From Halobacteriales archaeon SW_8_68_21 (lineage in GTDB: Archaea > Halobacteriota > Halobacteria > Halobacteriales > Haloferacaceae), in contig PXST01000002.1 of assembly GCA_003023405.1 (NCBI GenBank), positions 60,128 to 124,127 on the forward strand: 64,000 nt of DNA, in the 5' to 3' direction. This document shows positions 51,816-60,933 of the stretch, piece after piece (the stretch's first letter is position 1; each line of letters opens with the position of its first letter). Position numbers and translations under genes: made by a program. A model generated the notes under the pieces. It was not told the DNA's origin, ran no database searches, and saw only the letters and a program-made list of their open reading frames with translations.

Positions 51816-52712
51816 ATGAGTCTTCGGCCCGCGTGGCTAACGTTCAGGCGATACGCGGCGGCGACGACTGGGATGACGCTCGTCCTCTTCTCGCTCGGCG
51901 TCTACACGGCGGCGACCGGCTCCGGATTGGCGTGTGAGGCCCAGTGGCCGCTGTGTTCCGACCAGCTCATCCCCGCGCTCACGATCAACCCCGACTTCAT
52001 CGAGTGGTTCCACCGGGCGTGGGCGATGGTGACCGGCTTCCTCATCGTCGGCGTCGCCGGGTGGACGTGGCTCGGCTCCGGCTTCGACCGACGGACGAAG
52101 GTCGCGGCGACGCTGGCGGTCACAATCTTACCGCTCCAGATCACCGTCGGCGCGATCACCGTCACCCTCAGCGGACTCGTCCCCGGCGGGTACACAGTGT
52201 CGACCCACGCGGCGCACCTGATCGTGGCGCTGACGATCTTCACGCTGCTCGGACTGGCGGTGATCTGGGGCGGCGGTCGGGGGAGCGTGCGCCTGCTTCG
52301 GGCGGCTGCCGGCGTCGCGGTCGCCGGGATCGTCGCCAGCGCGGTCTTCTCGCGGGCGGTGCCGTTCCTCACCTACGCGCCGCCCGCACAGGCGGCCTTC
52401 TACGTCACCGGTCTCGCCGGGCACCTCGGACTGGTCGCGACGGTCGCGTACGCGACGGGGGCGATTCGGTCGGGCTACGACGGCCTCGACGCCGACACCG
52501 CCGGGATGGTCCGCGCGCTCGGTGCCGGATCGATGGCCGCGCTCGTCGGCACGCTCCTGCTCGGCCGTGACCTCGTGTTGTACACCACGACGTGGGAGCG
52601 GATCAACCTCGCCGTGTTGGGCGTCGCGATCGCGCTCGCCGCGGCCGCCGTGTTGACCCTCCGCGGAAGCGACGAGATACGCGACGGCTCGGTCCCGATC
52701 GGCGGCGACTAA
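51816..52712 (+). CDS. ctaA: Heme A synthase (CtaA/COX15 family)
   Basis: 298-residue membrane protein with eight helices that oxidises the heme O methyl group to make heme A for cytochrome oxidase. SGLACEAQWPLCSDQLIPAL is the Cys-containing loop of the family. Heme-ligand His residues are in IEWFHRAWAMVTGFLIVGVA, STHAAHLIVALTIFTLL and TGLAGHLGLVATVAYATGA. The start ATG 51816 is followed by LRPAWLTFRRYAAATTG. The stop lies inside a 42-bp tandem repeat. The heme O synthase gene is not adjacent. Confidence 0.9.
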   Translation: MSLRPAWLTFRRYAAATTGMTLVLFSLGVYTAATGSGLACEAQWPLCSDQLIPALTINPDFIEWFHRAWAMVTGFLIVGVAGWTWLGSGFDRRTKVAATLAVTILPLQITVGAITVTLSGLVPGGYTVSTHAAHLIVALTIFTLLGLAVIWGGGRGSVRLLRAAAGVAVAGIVASAVFSRAVPFLTYAPPAQAAFYVTGLAGHLGLVATVAYATGAIRSGYDGLDADTAGMVRALGAGSMAALVGTLLLGRDLVLYTTTWERINLAVLGVAIALAAAAVLTLRGSDEIRDGSVPIGGD

Positions 52713-52804
52713 GCTCCGGTTGGCGGCGACTGAGCTCCGACCAACGGCGACTAAGCTCCGGTTGGCGGCGACTGAGCTCCGACCAACGGCGACTAAGCTC
52801 CGGT
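52707..52804. repeat. 42-bp tandem repeat overlapping the ctaA stop codon
   Basis: Two identical 42-bp units (52707-52748 and 52749-52790) and a 14-bp third start. Each begins GACTAAGCTCCGGTTGGCGG and is itself two related 21-bp halves (TAAGCTCCGGTTGG / TGAGCTCCGACCAA). Every unit carries an in-frame TAA, so the ctaA stop is repeated. Period is a multiple of three. Confidence 0.92.
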
Positions 52805-52931
52805 CGGTGACGACCGACTGCTCTGGTTCGCGGGCCGCCACTCGGGCGATCCGGCGTACACCGCGCCGTGCGGCAAATGTTGCGCGGCTGCGGTCGAAAC
52901 GTTGAAACCGTGATCGGACCAGCAACGGTGT

Positions 52932-53783
52932 ATGGACGAAAACAGCTTCGTGAAACGGCGGCAGTACCTGACCGCGGTCGGCGCGGCCGGCCTCGCGGCC
53001 ACCGCCGGCTGTACCGGCGGCAGCGATGGTGGAGACGGCTCGGACGGCGAGGACGGGTCGGACAGCGAGGACGGGTCGGATGGCGAGGACGGGTCGGACG
53101 GCGGCGACGGTGGGGAGACCGAGACGATCACCATCGGCTCGGACATCCCGTATGCCCCCTTCGAGTACCAGAACGAGGCCGGCGACCTCGTCGGGTTCGA
53201 TGTCGAGATCGCCGAGGCGGTGTTCGCGGACCAGCTCGGACTGGACTACGAGTTCGAGGCGACTTCCTTCGACGGGATCATCGCATCGCTGAACAACGCG
53301 AACTTCCGCATCATCATGAGCGCGATGACAATAAACGACACTCGCGTGTTGGAGAACGGGGACATCTCCTCGCGCGAGGACCTCCGCGGCACGACCGTCG
53401 GCGTCCAGCGCGGGACGACCGGCGAGGCCGCCGCCGAGGACCTCCAAGAGGAGTTCGACGGCGAACTCACCATCCAGAGCTACGACCAGATCAACGGCGC
53501 GTTCGACGCGCTCCTCAACAACCAGGTCTCTGCGGTCATCAACGACAACACGGTGAGCGCCGAGTTCGCCGCGGAGAGCGACGGGGTCGTGTTCTTGGAG
53601 GGCGACGGCGTCGCTGCCGACCGCGACGACGCGCCGCCGTACCTCACGCTGACCATCGAGGAGTACGGGATCGCGTTCCGGCAGGACGACGACGAGTTCA
53701 GAGGGGAGGTCGACGACGCCCTCGCGGCGATCCGTGAGGACGAGACGTACGACGAGATCTACGACGAGTACTTCGAGGCGTAA
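52932..53783 (+). CDS. ABC transporter amino-acid-binding lipoprotein with an internal gap
   Basis: 283-residue family-3 solute-binding protein. A Tat-type lipoprotein signal (FVKRRQYLTAVGAAGLAATA, then GC) and a long Gly-Ser-Asp linker built from an 18-bp repeat precede the domain: IPYAPFEYQNEAGDLVGFDV, TSFDGIIASLNNANFRIIMS, DLRGTTVGVQRGTTGEAAAE, ALLNNQVSAVINDNTVSAEF. Between AMTINDTR and DISSREDL the usual 20 or so residues of the first crossover (the FSDPY block) are missing, in frame. It may bind poorly or not at all. It heads the operon with permease and ATPase genes. Confidence 0.88.
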   Translation: MDENSFVKRRQYLTAVGAAGLAATAGCTGGSDGGDGSDGEDGSDSEDGSDGEDGSDGGDGGETETITIGSDIPYAPFEYQNEAGDLVGFDVEIAEAVFADQLGLDYEFEATSFDGIIASLNNANFRIIMSAMTINDTRVLENGDISSREDLRGTTVGVQRGTTGEAAAEDLQEEFDGELTIQSYDQINGAFDALLNNQVSAVINDNTVSAEFAAESDGVVFLEGDGVAADRDDAPPYLTLTIEEYGIAFRQDDDEFRGEVDDALAAIREDETYDEIYDEYFEA

Positions 53784-53816
53784 CGCCCGCGACCTCCGCG
53801 TTTCATCTGACATCCA

Positions 53817-54695
53817 ATGGCAACACAGACCGGATCGGAGTCGAACAGCGGCGGCGTACTGATGCGCGATCAGTTGGTAAAGCGGGTCGGCGAGGCGACC
53901 GCCGCCGGGTTCGTGCTGGTCATCGGCGGACTGCTGGGGTGGATCCTCTGGACACAGGTCGACTACGGGCTCCTCTCGTCGCCGCTCATCGCCCGACGGT
54001 TCGCGGTGGCGTTCTCTCTCGTTCTCCGGATCGTGGTGATATCGAGCCTCATGTCGGTGACGCTCGGCGTCCTCGTGGGACTGGGTCGGATATCGACATC
54101 GAACGTCACCGGCCGGATTGCGAAGGGGTACGTCGAGTTCTTCCGGGGGACGCCGCTGCTGTTCCAGCTGTTCGTCATCTACTACGGCGTGCCGCGGCTG
54201 TGGGCGACCGGACAGTTCCCCGTCTCGGACTGGGCGGTCCCGGCCGCGGTCGTCGGTCTCACGCTGAACCACGGGGCGTACGTCGGCGAGGCGATCCGCG
54301 GCGGGATCGACGCCGTGCCGGGCGGACAGATGGAGGCGGCGCGCTCGCTCGGGATGTCGCGGGTGATGGCGTTGCGGGAGGTCGTCCTCCCGCAGGCGTG
54401 GCGGAACGCGCTCGCGGCCATCGGCAACGACCAGATCATCCTCGTGAAAGACACCTCGCTTCTGACCCTGATCGCCGTCCCGGAGATCATGGACGTGTTC
54501 CGGAACATCAACAGCAACCAGCTCGACCCTTGGACGCCGCTCGTGTGGGTGTGCGTGCTGTACCTCGCGATCACGATGTCGATAAGTCAGCTCGTCAACG
54601 GACTGGAGCGCCGGTCCGACTGGGGGTCGGACAGCCGGATGTTCGGTCGGCTGTCGCGGCTCGGGTCCGGCGACGACGGAGGTGAGGAGGCGTGA
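53817..54695 (+). CDS. Amino-acid ABC transporter permease (HisM/GlnP type)
   Basis: 292 residues. TM segments flank the conserved EAA loop QMEAARSLGMSRVMALREVV followed by LPQAWRNALAAIGNDQIILV. FFRGTPLLFQLFVIYYGVPR is the HEAT-type N-terminal signature, and KDTSLLTLIAVPEIMDVFRN the end of the core. A single permease gene implies a homodimer. It overlaps the ATPase gene by 4 nt. Confidence 0.93.
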   Translation: MATQTGSESNSGGVLMRDQLVKRVGEATAAGFVLVIGGLLGWILWTQVDYGLLSSPLIARRFAVAFSLVLRIVVISSLMSVTLGVLVGLGRISTSNVTGRIAKGYVEFFRGTPLLFQLFVIYYGVPRLWATGQFPVSDWAVPAAVVGLTLNHGAYVGEAIRGGIDAVPGGQMEAARSLGMSRVMALREVVLPQAWRNALAAIGNDQIILVKDTSLLTLIAVPEIMDVFRNINSNQLDPWTPLVWVCVLYLAITMSISQLVNGLERRSDWGSDSRMFGRLSRLGSGDDGGEEA

Positions 54696-55420
54696 CCGGT
54701 CCGCTCGTGGCGTTCGACGGCGTCGACAAGTCGTTCGGCGACACGCAGGTGCTGTACGATGTCGACCTCTCCGTCGACGAGCGGGAGGTGGTCGTCGTCA
54801 TCGGGCCGTCCGGCTCCGGGAAGTCGACGCTGCTCCGGTGTACGAACCGGTTGGAGGAGATCCAAGCGGGTGACATCCGGCTCGACGGGCGGTCGGTCAT
54901 CGAGACGGACGTGAACGAGATCCGCCAGCAGATCGGGATGGTGTTCCAGTCGTTCAACCTCTTTCCCCACAAGACCGCCCTCGAAAACGTCGCGCTCGCG
55001 CCGGAGAAGGTCAAGGGCCGGCCGGAGGCCGAGGCGAAGGAAGCCGCGGCGGAGCTCCTCGACCGCGTTGGACTCGCCGACCAAGGCGAGTCGTATCCGA
55101 ACGCGCTCTCGGGCGGGCAACAACAGCGCGTCGCCATCGCCCGCGCGCTGGCGATGGAGCCGAAGGTGATGCTGTTCGACGAGGTGACGAGCGCGCTCGA
55201 CCCCGAACTCGTCGGCGAGGTGTTAGACGTGATCGAGGGGCTCGCGGCCGACGGCATGACGATGGTCCTCGTCACCCACGAGATGGGGTTCGCCCGGGAG
55301 GTCGGCGACCGGATCGTCCTGATGGCCGACGGCCGGGTCGTCGAGCGGACCGAGACGGCGTCCTTCTTCGAGGGACCGGGGACCGAGCGCGGCCGCGAGT
55401 TCCTCTCGCGGCTGTTGTAG
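54692..55420 (+). CDS. Amino-acid ABC transporter ATPase (GlnQ/HisP type)
   Basis: 242 residues from a GTG at 54692 within the permease stop. Walker A IGPSGSGKSTLLRCTNRL, Q-loop IGMVFQSFNLFPHKTALENV, signature NALSGGQQQRVAIARALAME, Walker B VMLFDEVTSALDPELVGEVL and the H-loop VLVTHEMGFAREVGDRIVLM. Energises uptake of polar amino acids. All motifs intact, in contrast to the binding protein. Confidence 0.95.
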   Translation: MTGPLVAFDGVDKSFGDTQVLYDVDLSVDEREVVVVIGPSGSGKSTLLRCTNRLEEIQAGDIRLDGRSVIETDVNEIRQQIGMVFQSFNLFPHKTALENVALAPEKVKGRPEAEAKEAAAELLDRVGLADQGESYPNALSGGQQQRVAIARALAMEPKVMLFDEVTSALDPELVGEVLDVIEGLAADGMTMVLVTHEMGFAREVGDRIVLMADGRVVERTETASFFEGPGTERGREFLSRLL

Positions 55421-55501
55421 GGCCTTCGTCGGCTGCCACAGTCCCTTTCGCGGCCGTCCCAAGTCTTTCCGCGGCCCATATCAGTCTCTCGGTGGTCGAT
55501 C

Positions 55502-56575
55502 TCAGAGATCGGTGACGACCTCGACGCCGCGCGCCTCGTACTCGTCCATGACCGCGAGCCGCGCCGACACCTCCGACAGCGACAGTTCGTCGGTGACCAG
55601 CGCGCCGGGGTCGACGTTAGTCGCCTCGATCAGCGCGAACAGGTCCGGGTAGCTCGTCGGCGGCATCCCGCGCGAGCCGATAAAGGAGATCTCCCACCGG
55701 GTCATCCAGTCGGTCGGGAGCGACACCTCACCCCGCTCGGCCTCGGTCGTGAGGCCGACCTGAACGTGGGTGCCGCGCGGCCGTAGCGACCGGACCGAGT
55801 TGCGGCAGGTGTCGGCGATCCCCAAGGCGTCGAGCGACACGTCCGCCCCGCCGTCGGTGCGGTCGCGGACGCGCTCGGGGACGCTTCGGGACCCCCCGCC
55901 CTCGTCGGTCGGGTTCACCGTCGCGTCAGCGCCGGACTCGGTCGCCAGCGCGAGCGCGTCGTCGTCGATGTCAACTGCGATCACGCGCGCGCCGAGCGCC
56001 GCGGCGATCTGGACCGCGGAGAGGCCGACGCCCCCGCAGCCGTGGACCGCGACGGCGTCGCCGCCCCCGACGCCCGCCCGCTCGGCGAGCGCGTGGTACG
56101 CCGTCATGTATCGGCACCCGAGCGCCGCGGCGGCGGTCGCGCCGAGCCACGGCGGGCGCTCGACGAGGTTGTAGTCGGCCGCCGGGACCGCCACCCGTTC
56201 CGCGAACGCGCCCTGAGCGGCGGGTTCGAACCCGAGCGCCCGCCCGTTCTCGCAGACGTTTCCGGCCCCGCGACGACAGTGCGGACAGCTGCCGTCGCCG
56301 AGCGAGAACGGGACCACGACGCGGTCGCCCGGGCCGAACCGGTCGACCTCGTCGCCGACGGCGACGACCTCGCCGGCCGGTTCGTGGCCGAGGACCTGGC
56401 CGCGCGGGACGCGGTCGTCGGCCCACTCGCCGTGGCCCGCCCAGGCGTGCCAGTCGCTGCGGCAGACGCCGCAGGCCTCCACGCGGACGACGGCCCCGTC
56501 GGATGCCGGTTCGGGGTCTGGAACGTCGCGGACCGCGAGCGGCTCGCCGTACTCTCGCAGGATCGCTGCGCGCAT
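55502..56575 (-). CDS. Zinc-dependent alcohol dehydrogenase (MDR family)
   Basis: 357 residues from ATG 56575 (MRAAILREYGEPLAVRDVPD). Catalytic zinc ligands: Cys in ACGVCRSDWHAWAGHGEW and His/Glu in VLGHEPAGEVVAVGDEVDRF. The structural-zinc loop reads GDGSCPHCRRGAGNVCENG, with Asp in place of the first of the usual four Cys. NAD(P) binding is in VAVHGCGGVGLSAVQIAAAL. The C-terminal ISFIGSRGMPPTSYPDLFAL is typical of haloarchaeal members. Substrate unknown; monocistronic. Confidence 0.9.
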   Translation of the reverse strand: MRAAILREYGEPLAVRDVPDPEPASDGAVVRVEACGVCRSDWHAWAGHGEWADDRVPRGQVLGHEPAGEVVAVGDEVDRFGPGDRVVVPFSLGDGSCPHCRRGAGNVCENGRALGFEPAAQGAFAERVAVPAADYNLVERPPWLGATAAAALGCRYMTAYHALAERAGVGGGDAVAVHGCGGVGLSAVQIAAALGARVIAVDIDDDALALATESGADATVNPTDEGGGSRSVPERVRDRTDGGADVSLDALGIADTCRNSVRSLRPRGTHVQVGLTTEAERGEVSLPTDWMTRWEISFIGSRGMPPTSYPDLFALIEATNVDPGALVTDELSLSEVSARLAVMDEYEARGVEVVTDL

Positions 56576-56779
56576 ACGACCACACGCGGCGGACGGGAGA
56601 AAGTTCCCCCGGCGGTCCCGGTGTCCCGATCGGGACCCGTGGATCCCTCGCCGAGTTGGCCGCCGGGTCGCCCGAACCAATTATTTCGCGCGTTTTCGAT
56701 TTGATCTCAGCGTATGACGAGTGATAGGCGAGTAAGGTTTATGATAGCAGGATAGCCTCGTTGACACGTGTCGCGACGG

Positions 56780-57898
56780 ATGGAACAGCGCCCCGGAATC
56801 GCGTACCGTCGTCCCGGGGGCGACGCCTCTCGGTTCGTGGTCGAGGCCGCCGGAGATCCGCGGCTCGACCTCCCGGAGCGGCCGGACGGAGGGTGGCTCG
56901 ACTGCGTGGTCGACGAGGACCGAGACCGGCTCCGCGCGGCCCTAGAGACGGGGGCCGTCGACGTCGTGTACCGCGTCGAGAGCGGCGCGGAGTCGCAGTG
57001 GATCCACGAGCGCGGCCGCGAGGCCGACGACGGCGACGTGGTCGGCTACCTCTTTCCGGCGGACGAGCGCGTCGAGCGCCGCCGTCGACTGGAGCGACAG
57101 CGAGAACGGTTGGAGGAGTTCGCGGGCGTCGTGTCACACGACCTCCGGAATCCCCTCTCGGTCGCGGTCGGAAACGTCGAACTAGCGGCCGACCTCGACG
57201 GCGACGGGGCAGCGGAGCGACTGGACCGCGCCCTCGACGCGCTCGACCGGATGGACGACCTCATCGGCGACCTCCTGACGCTGGCCCGAGAAGGAGCAAC
57301 CGTTCGGTCCACCGACCCGGCGGAGCTGCGATCGATTGTCGAGCGGGCGTGGGACACCGTCGGTGGGCCGGCCGACGCCGCCCTCGTCGTCGACGGGCCG
57401 CTCGGGACGGTATCGTGTGATCCGGACAGACTCCGTCAGGCTTTCGAGAATCTCTTCCGGAACGCGCTGGAACACGGAACGCCCGACGGCGTCGACGCCC
57501 TCTCCGGCCCGGCCGAGGGCGGATCCGGGGACCGTATCGCGTCCGGGACGTTCTCGGCGGACAGGGACGCGCCGGCGGAGCGCGCCGAGGCGGACGCACC
57601 GGACGCGCCGGTCCGCGTCCGCGTCGGCCGGACCGACGACAGGTTCTACATCGCGGACGACGGCCCGGGGATCGGCGTCGATGAGCGGGACGCCGTCTTC
57701 GAGCTGGGACACACCACCGCCCCCGACGGCACCGGCTTCGGGCTGGCGATCGTCGAGCGGATCGCGGAGGCGCACGGCTGGACCGTCTCGGTGACGGAGA
57801 GCCGGGAGGGCGGCGCGCGGTTCGAGTTTGCCTGCGGCGACTCGCTCGACGCCGGGAAGTCGGTCGAGAACGAATCGAACCCGACGCACAGCGCGTGA
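56780..57898 (+). CDS. Sensor histidine kinase without membrane segments
   Basis: 372 residues from ATG 56780 (a GTG at 56768 would add four residues). A small N-terminal domain (about 1-100) looks PAS-like (IHERGREADDGDVVGYLFPA). The HisKA helix is EFAGVVSHDLRNPLSVAVGN with the phosphorylated His; the ATPase has the N-box RQAFENLFRNALEHGTPDGV, G1 DDGPGIGVDERDAVFELGHT and G2 GTGFGLAIVERIAEAHG. Between them is an acidic halophilic insertion (about 245-285). No response regulator adjoins it, as is usual in haloarchaea. Confidence 0.9.
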   Translation: MEQRPGIAYRRPGGDASRFVVEAAGDPRLDLPERPDGGWLDCVVDEDRDRLRAALETGAVDVVYRVESGAESQWIHERGREADDGDVVGYLFPADERVERRRRLERQRERLEEFAGVVSHDLRNPLSVAVGNVELAADLDGDGAAERLDRALDALDRMDDLIGDLLTLAREGATVRSTDPAELRSIVERAWDTVGGPADAALVVDGPLGTVSCDPDRLRQAFENLFRNALEHGTPDGVDALSGPAEGGSGDRIASGTFSADRDAPAERAEADAPDAPVRVRVGRTDDRFYIADDGPGIGVDERDAVFELGHTTAPDGTGFGLAIVERIAEAHGWTVSVTESREGGARFEFACGDSLDAGKSVENESNPTHSA

Positions 57899-57926
57899 GC
57901 GTCCTCAACGCACGGCCGCGAACCCG

Positions 57927-59444
57927 TCACATGAAGTCGTTTAGCCCGGCCTGATCGTCGTCCGCGTCGTCGGGGTCCTCGTCGCCCGCCGACGCGCCGT
58001 CCGGAGCGTCGGCCGCCGGGTCGCCGCGTTCGGAGTCGGCGACGATCGCCTCGGAGCCGTTGGAGGCCGAGCCGTCGCCGTCGGCGGCCCCGTCGTCTCC
58101 GTCGCCCGCACGTCCCGTCCCGCCGAGCGCGAAGGCCCCGTCGGCGTGTTCCTCGATACGTTCCTCGCGGCGGGCCTGCGCGTCCTCAACGACCGACGCG
58201 ACCTTGTTCGTGGACTCGCCCGACCCGGTGACGAAGGCGACGCCCGCCTCGTCGAGGTCGTACGCCGCCGCCATCGCGACGGTCAGCTCTCGCGGCTTAC
58301 AGTGGTGGGTGACCGTTTCGAGGAACGGCAACACCTCGCGGCGCGCGGTCGCGACGCTACAGCCGCCGGCGGCCGCGACCTTGCCGACGACCTCGTCCGC
58401 GGTCGCGTCCGACGACGACCAGAACTGCGGGCGACCGTACCGCGTCCAGCCGCCCTTTTCGCCGTCGCGGGCGGCCGCGACGCCTGCCGCCGCGTTGTCG
58501 GTCGCGTACCGCCAGTAGCTGTAGTTCTGCGTGGCCCGGACGCGACCAAGCCACACGTCGGCGTTCGCGAGGAAGTCGTACGCGCGGACTGCCTCCGTCG
58601 GCTCGTACACGTCGAGGACGTTGTTCTCGATCCACGCCGTCAGGTCGTCCGGCGTCTCGTCGACGGCGTACGCGGACTGTAACGCCTCCTCGGCGGACTC
58701 CTCTTTCAACGCGGCGTCGAGGAAGGGAAACAGTCCAAGCGCCTTGTCGCGGTCGCCGGTGACCACGTCCGCGACCGTGATCGAGTCTCGCCCCTGCGTG
58801 GCGGCCTGAAGATCGTTGACCGCGCCCCGGAGGTCACCGCGGTTCCCCTCCGCGATCTGTTGGAGCGCGTCCGACTCGAACTCGATCTCCTCCTTGCGGC
58901 AGATGTCCCGGAGGACGGGGACGATCGAGCGCGCGGAGACATCGCGGAACTCGATCTCTTGGGTGGCGTTCCGGAGCCCCCGCGACATGTCGTAGTAGTC
59001 GTTGGCGATGAGGACGATGGGCTGGCCCGACTCCTTGACCAACTCCGTGATCGCCGAGGCCCCGCCGCGGTCGTAGTTGCCGTGAATGTTGTCGGCCTCG
59101 TCCAAGATGACGAGCTGGCGCGAGGCGGTATCGCCGCCCGACGCGCCGCCGCCCGCCGCGCTGCCGCCGAGCGTGGCGTTGCGGGCGGCCCGCCCCGCGA
59201 ACCGCTCGATGACGTCGGCGGTGCGCTGGTCGGAGGCGTTCAGCTCCACGGTCTCCCAGTCCATGTCGTTCGCGAGCGCGTGCGCCGCGCTCGTCTTCCC
59301 GACGCCCGGGCTGCCGTGGAGGACGACCGCCTCGCGGTGGTCGTCCCACGAGCGGGCCCACTCCGCGAACGCGTCGCGGGCCTTGTCGTTGCCGCGCACC
59401 TCCGAGAGCGTGCTCGGGCGGTACTGCTCCGTCCAGTCGGCCAT
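57927..59444 (-). CDS. rfcL: Replication factor C large subunit (clamp loader)
   Basis: 505 residues. Loads the PCNA clamp together with the small RFC subunits. Walker A VVLHGSPGVGKTSAAHALAN, Walker B QLVILDEADNIHGNYDRGGA, and the AAA+ sensor parts IVLIANDYYDMSRGLRNATQ. The C-terminal collar region (WIENNVLDVYEPTEAVRAYD, DVWLGRVRATQNYSYWRYAT) is typical. A 70-residue acidic tail ends in QAGLNDFM, which fits a PCNA-interacting (PIP) motif. Start ATG 59444. Confidence 0.95.
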   Translation of the reverse strand: MADWTEQYRPSTLSEVRGNDKARDAFAEWARSWDDHREAVVLHGSPGVGKTSAAHALANDMDWETVELNASDQRTADVIERFAGRAARNATLGGSAAGGGASGGDTASRQLVILDEADNIHGNYDRGGASAITELVKESGQPIVLIANDYYDMSRGLRNATQEIEFRDVSARSIVPVLRDICRKEEIEFESDALQQIAEGNRGDLRGAVNDLQAATQGRDSITVADVVTGDRDKALGLFPFLDAALKEESAEEALQSAYAVDETPDDLTAWIENNVLDVYEPTEAVRAYDFLANADVWLGRVRATQNYSYWRYATDNAAAGVAAARDGEKGGWTRYGRPQFWSSSDATADEVVGKVAAAGGCSVATARREVLPFLETVTHHCKPRELTVAMAAAYDLDEAGVAFVTGSGESTNKVASVVEDAQARREERIEEHADGAFALGGTGRAGDGDDGAADGDGSASNGSEAIVADSERGDPAADAPDGASAGDEDPDDADDDQAGLNDFM

Positions 59445-59486
59445 TACCGGAGCAAGGAGCGAGCCGCGTTTAGTGGTTGCGGAGCG

Positions 59487-59831
59487 TCAGTCGTTCGCCC
59501 GGTCGCGGAGGTCGAGACGCGGAGTGGACCCCTCGTACGCGCCGTCGTCGCCTCTCAGTTCCGACAGCGACACCGTGCCCGCGTCCCGCGCCGCGGCCTC
59601 GCGGTCCGCTCGCCGACGCTCGACCGTCGCCATCTCGTCGGGGTGGCTGTGGTCGTACTGGAGCGCGCCGTACACGTCCGCCACGTCGAGGTCGAGCTGG
59701 TCGGCCACTTCCTCGGCCGACTTCCCCGCCCCCTCGACGAGTCCCCGAATCCGCCGGACGGTCACGCGCCGCCCCTCAATATGCGGCTCGTCGTGAACCT
59801 CGGTCACGATTCGAACCGACGACTGTGCCAT
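59487..59831 (-). CDS. Orphan DUF433 protein
   Basis: 114 residues from ATG 59831 (MAQSSVRIVTEVHDEPHIEG). The DUF433 core RRVTVRRIRGLVEGAGKSAE followed by EVADQLDLDVADVYGALQYD is clear. Unlike the pair at 49 kb, no DUF5615 toxin gene follows: downstream is rfcL after 42 bp. The C-terminal half (DEMATVERRRADREAAARDA) is a charged helix. It could be an antitoxin that lost its partner, or a free regulator. A longer start at 59915 is in frame but less protein-like. Confidence 0.78.
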   Translation of the reverse strand: MAQSSVRIVTEVHDEPHIEGRRVTVRRIRGLVEGAGKSAEEVADQLDLDVADVYGALQYDHSHPDEMATVERRRADREAAARDAGTVSLSELRGDDGAYEGSTPRLDLRDRAND

Positions 59832-60045
59832 ACCCGCGAGTACCGTCCGCGAAGTCATAAAACATCGCTCCGCGGCGCACCGCTCGTTCCGACCAGCGCC
59901 GATTCGCTCCGTCACTCAGTTTGAACGCTCGTCATCGATGATTCCAGTCGATCCGGGATTCAACGCGCGCTCGGAATAGGACGATAGTCCGTCAAGTAGT
60001 CAGCAGAGATTTGAATACCTCTGGTGCGACAGTTGGTGTCACTGG

Positions 60046-60933
60046 ATGACAGAGCGTACCGATCTCACTCTTCCTTGGCGAAGTGGCAGGAGTTCGTCGG
60101 CACTCACTGACCGGGCGGTGTTACAGCGCATTAACGACGACGGAGTGGCCTCAATCACCGCCATCTCCGAGTCACGGCGGTCAAAGAGTCAATTGCGGCT
60201 CCAGTGTCGATACATGACGAAGGCGGGTCTACTGTCTCGCGTCGGTAACGAATCCTATACTGTCTCGGTGGAAGGGCGGGCGTTCTTGGAAGACGAGTCA
60301 CGCGTGCCGCATCGGGACGGCTATCTGTCGCTATCGGATATTCTTGAACTCCTGGACAAGAGGATCAGCGATTTCACGGGGGTGACACAGGAGTACATCA
60401 AACAGCGGAACTACGATTATTACGAGGTCGCACGCGATCCGTATCGAGACTCGGAACAGGAATACTCCGTGAACGCGCGCGACCCTCGACAGGAACGGAG
60501 GAAGGTACTGTCCGCGAGGAAGTGGAAACTCGATCGGCTGATGCGAGAACTCCCACGAACGGAGCCGGCGGCCTCGCAGTGCGCACACTGGGTGACATCA
60601 ATCGCCGGATTACACCTGTTTCCGGACGCGAACCACCGGACCGCAATGGTGACGTTGTACGCACTCGCCCTCGACAACGAGATCATCGGAGAGGATCACC
60701 GGTGGCCCGGTACACAAACGGAGATCGGGAAGGCCGTCCTCCTCTCGAAGTATCACCGGTACCTCGCTCCGAGGCTGAACTTCGATCGGCTCTGGCGACG
60801 AGACACGCTGTACTGGCACTGGTACCAGTACTTCGAGTATCTACTCCACGATGTCGACTACCCGTCGTTGAACAACCACTCGGAAGGGAAACTGCGGAGG
60901 AAGCTACGGAAAGTCAGAGGGAAAGACGGTTAG
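60046..60933 (+). CDS. Winged-helix protein with a Doc/Fic-type domain
   Basis: 295 residues. Residues about 20-90 look like a winged helix (ALTDRAVLQRINDDGVASIT, LQCRYMTKAGLLSRVGNESY, VSVEGRAFLEDESR). The C-terminal half contains GLHLFPDANHRTAMVTLYAL near residue 200, matching the Doc/Fic active-site pattern HxFxDANxRT; Doc from phage P1 has the same layout with Lys where this protein has His. Fic enzymes transfer AMP, and Doc phosphorylates EF-Tu. Target here is unknown. GC content is lower than in rfcL next door. A 32-codon frame overlaps its stop on the other strand. Confidence 0.7.
   Translation: MTERTDLTLPWRSGRSSSALTDRAVLQRINDDGVASITAISESRRSKSQLRLQCRYMTKAGLLSRVGNESYTVSVEGRAFLEDESRVPHRDGYLSLSDILELLDKRISDFTGVTQEYIKQRNYDYYEVARDPYRDSEQEYSVNARDPRQERRKVLSARKWKLDRLMRELPRTEPAASQCAHWVTSIAGLHLFPDANHRTAMVTLYALALDNEIIGEDHRWPGTQTEIGKAVLLSKYHRYLAPRLNFDRLWRRDTLYWHWYQYFEYLLHDVDYPSLNNHSEGKLRRKLRKVRGKDG

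Noticed and set aside
51816..52712. ctaA and the ABC operon as one transcription unit
   Set aside because: A 219-bp gap with a repeat array and its own upstream region separates them.
52128..54272. A 714-codon frame opposite ctaA and the ABC operon
   Set aside because: Antisense shadow; the plus-strand genes carry clear family motifs.
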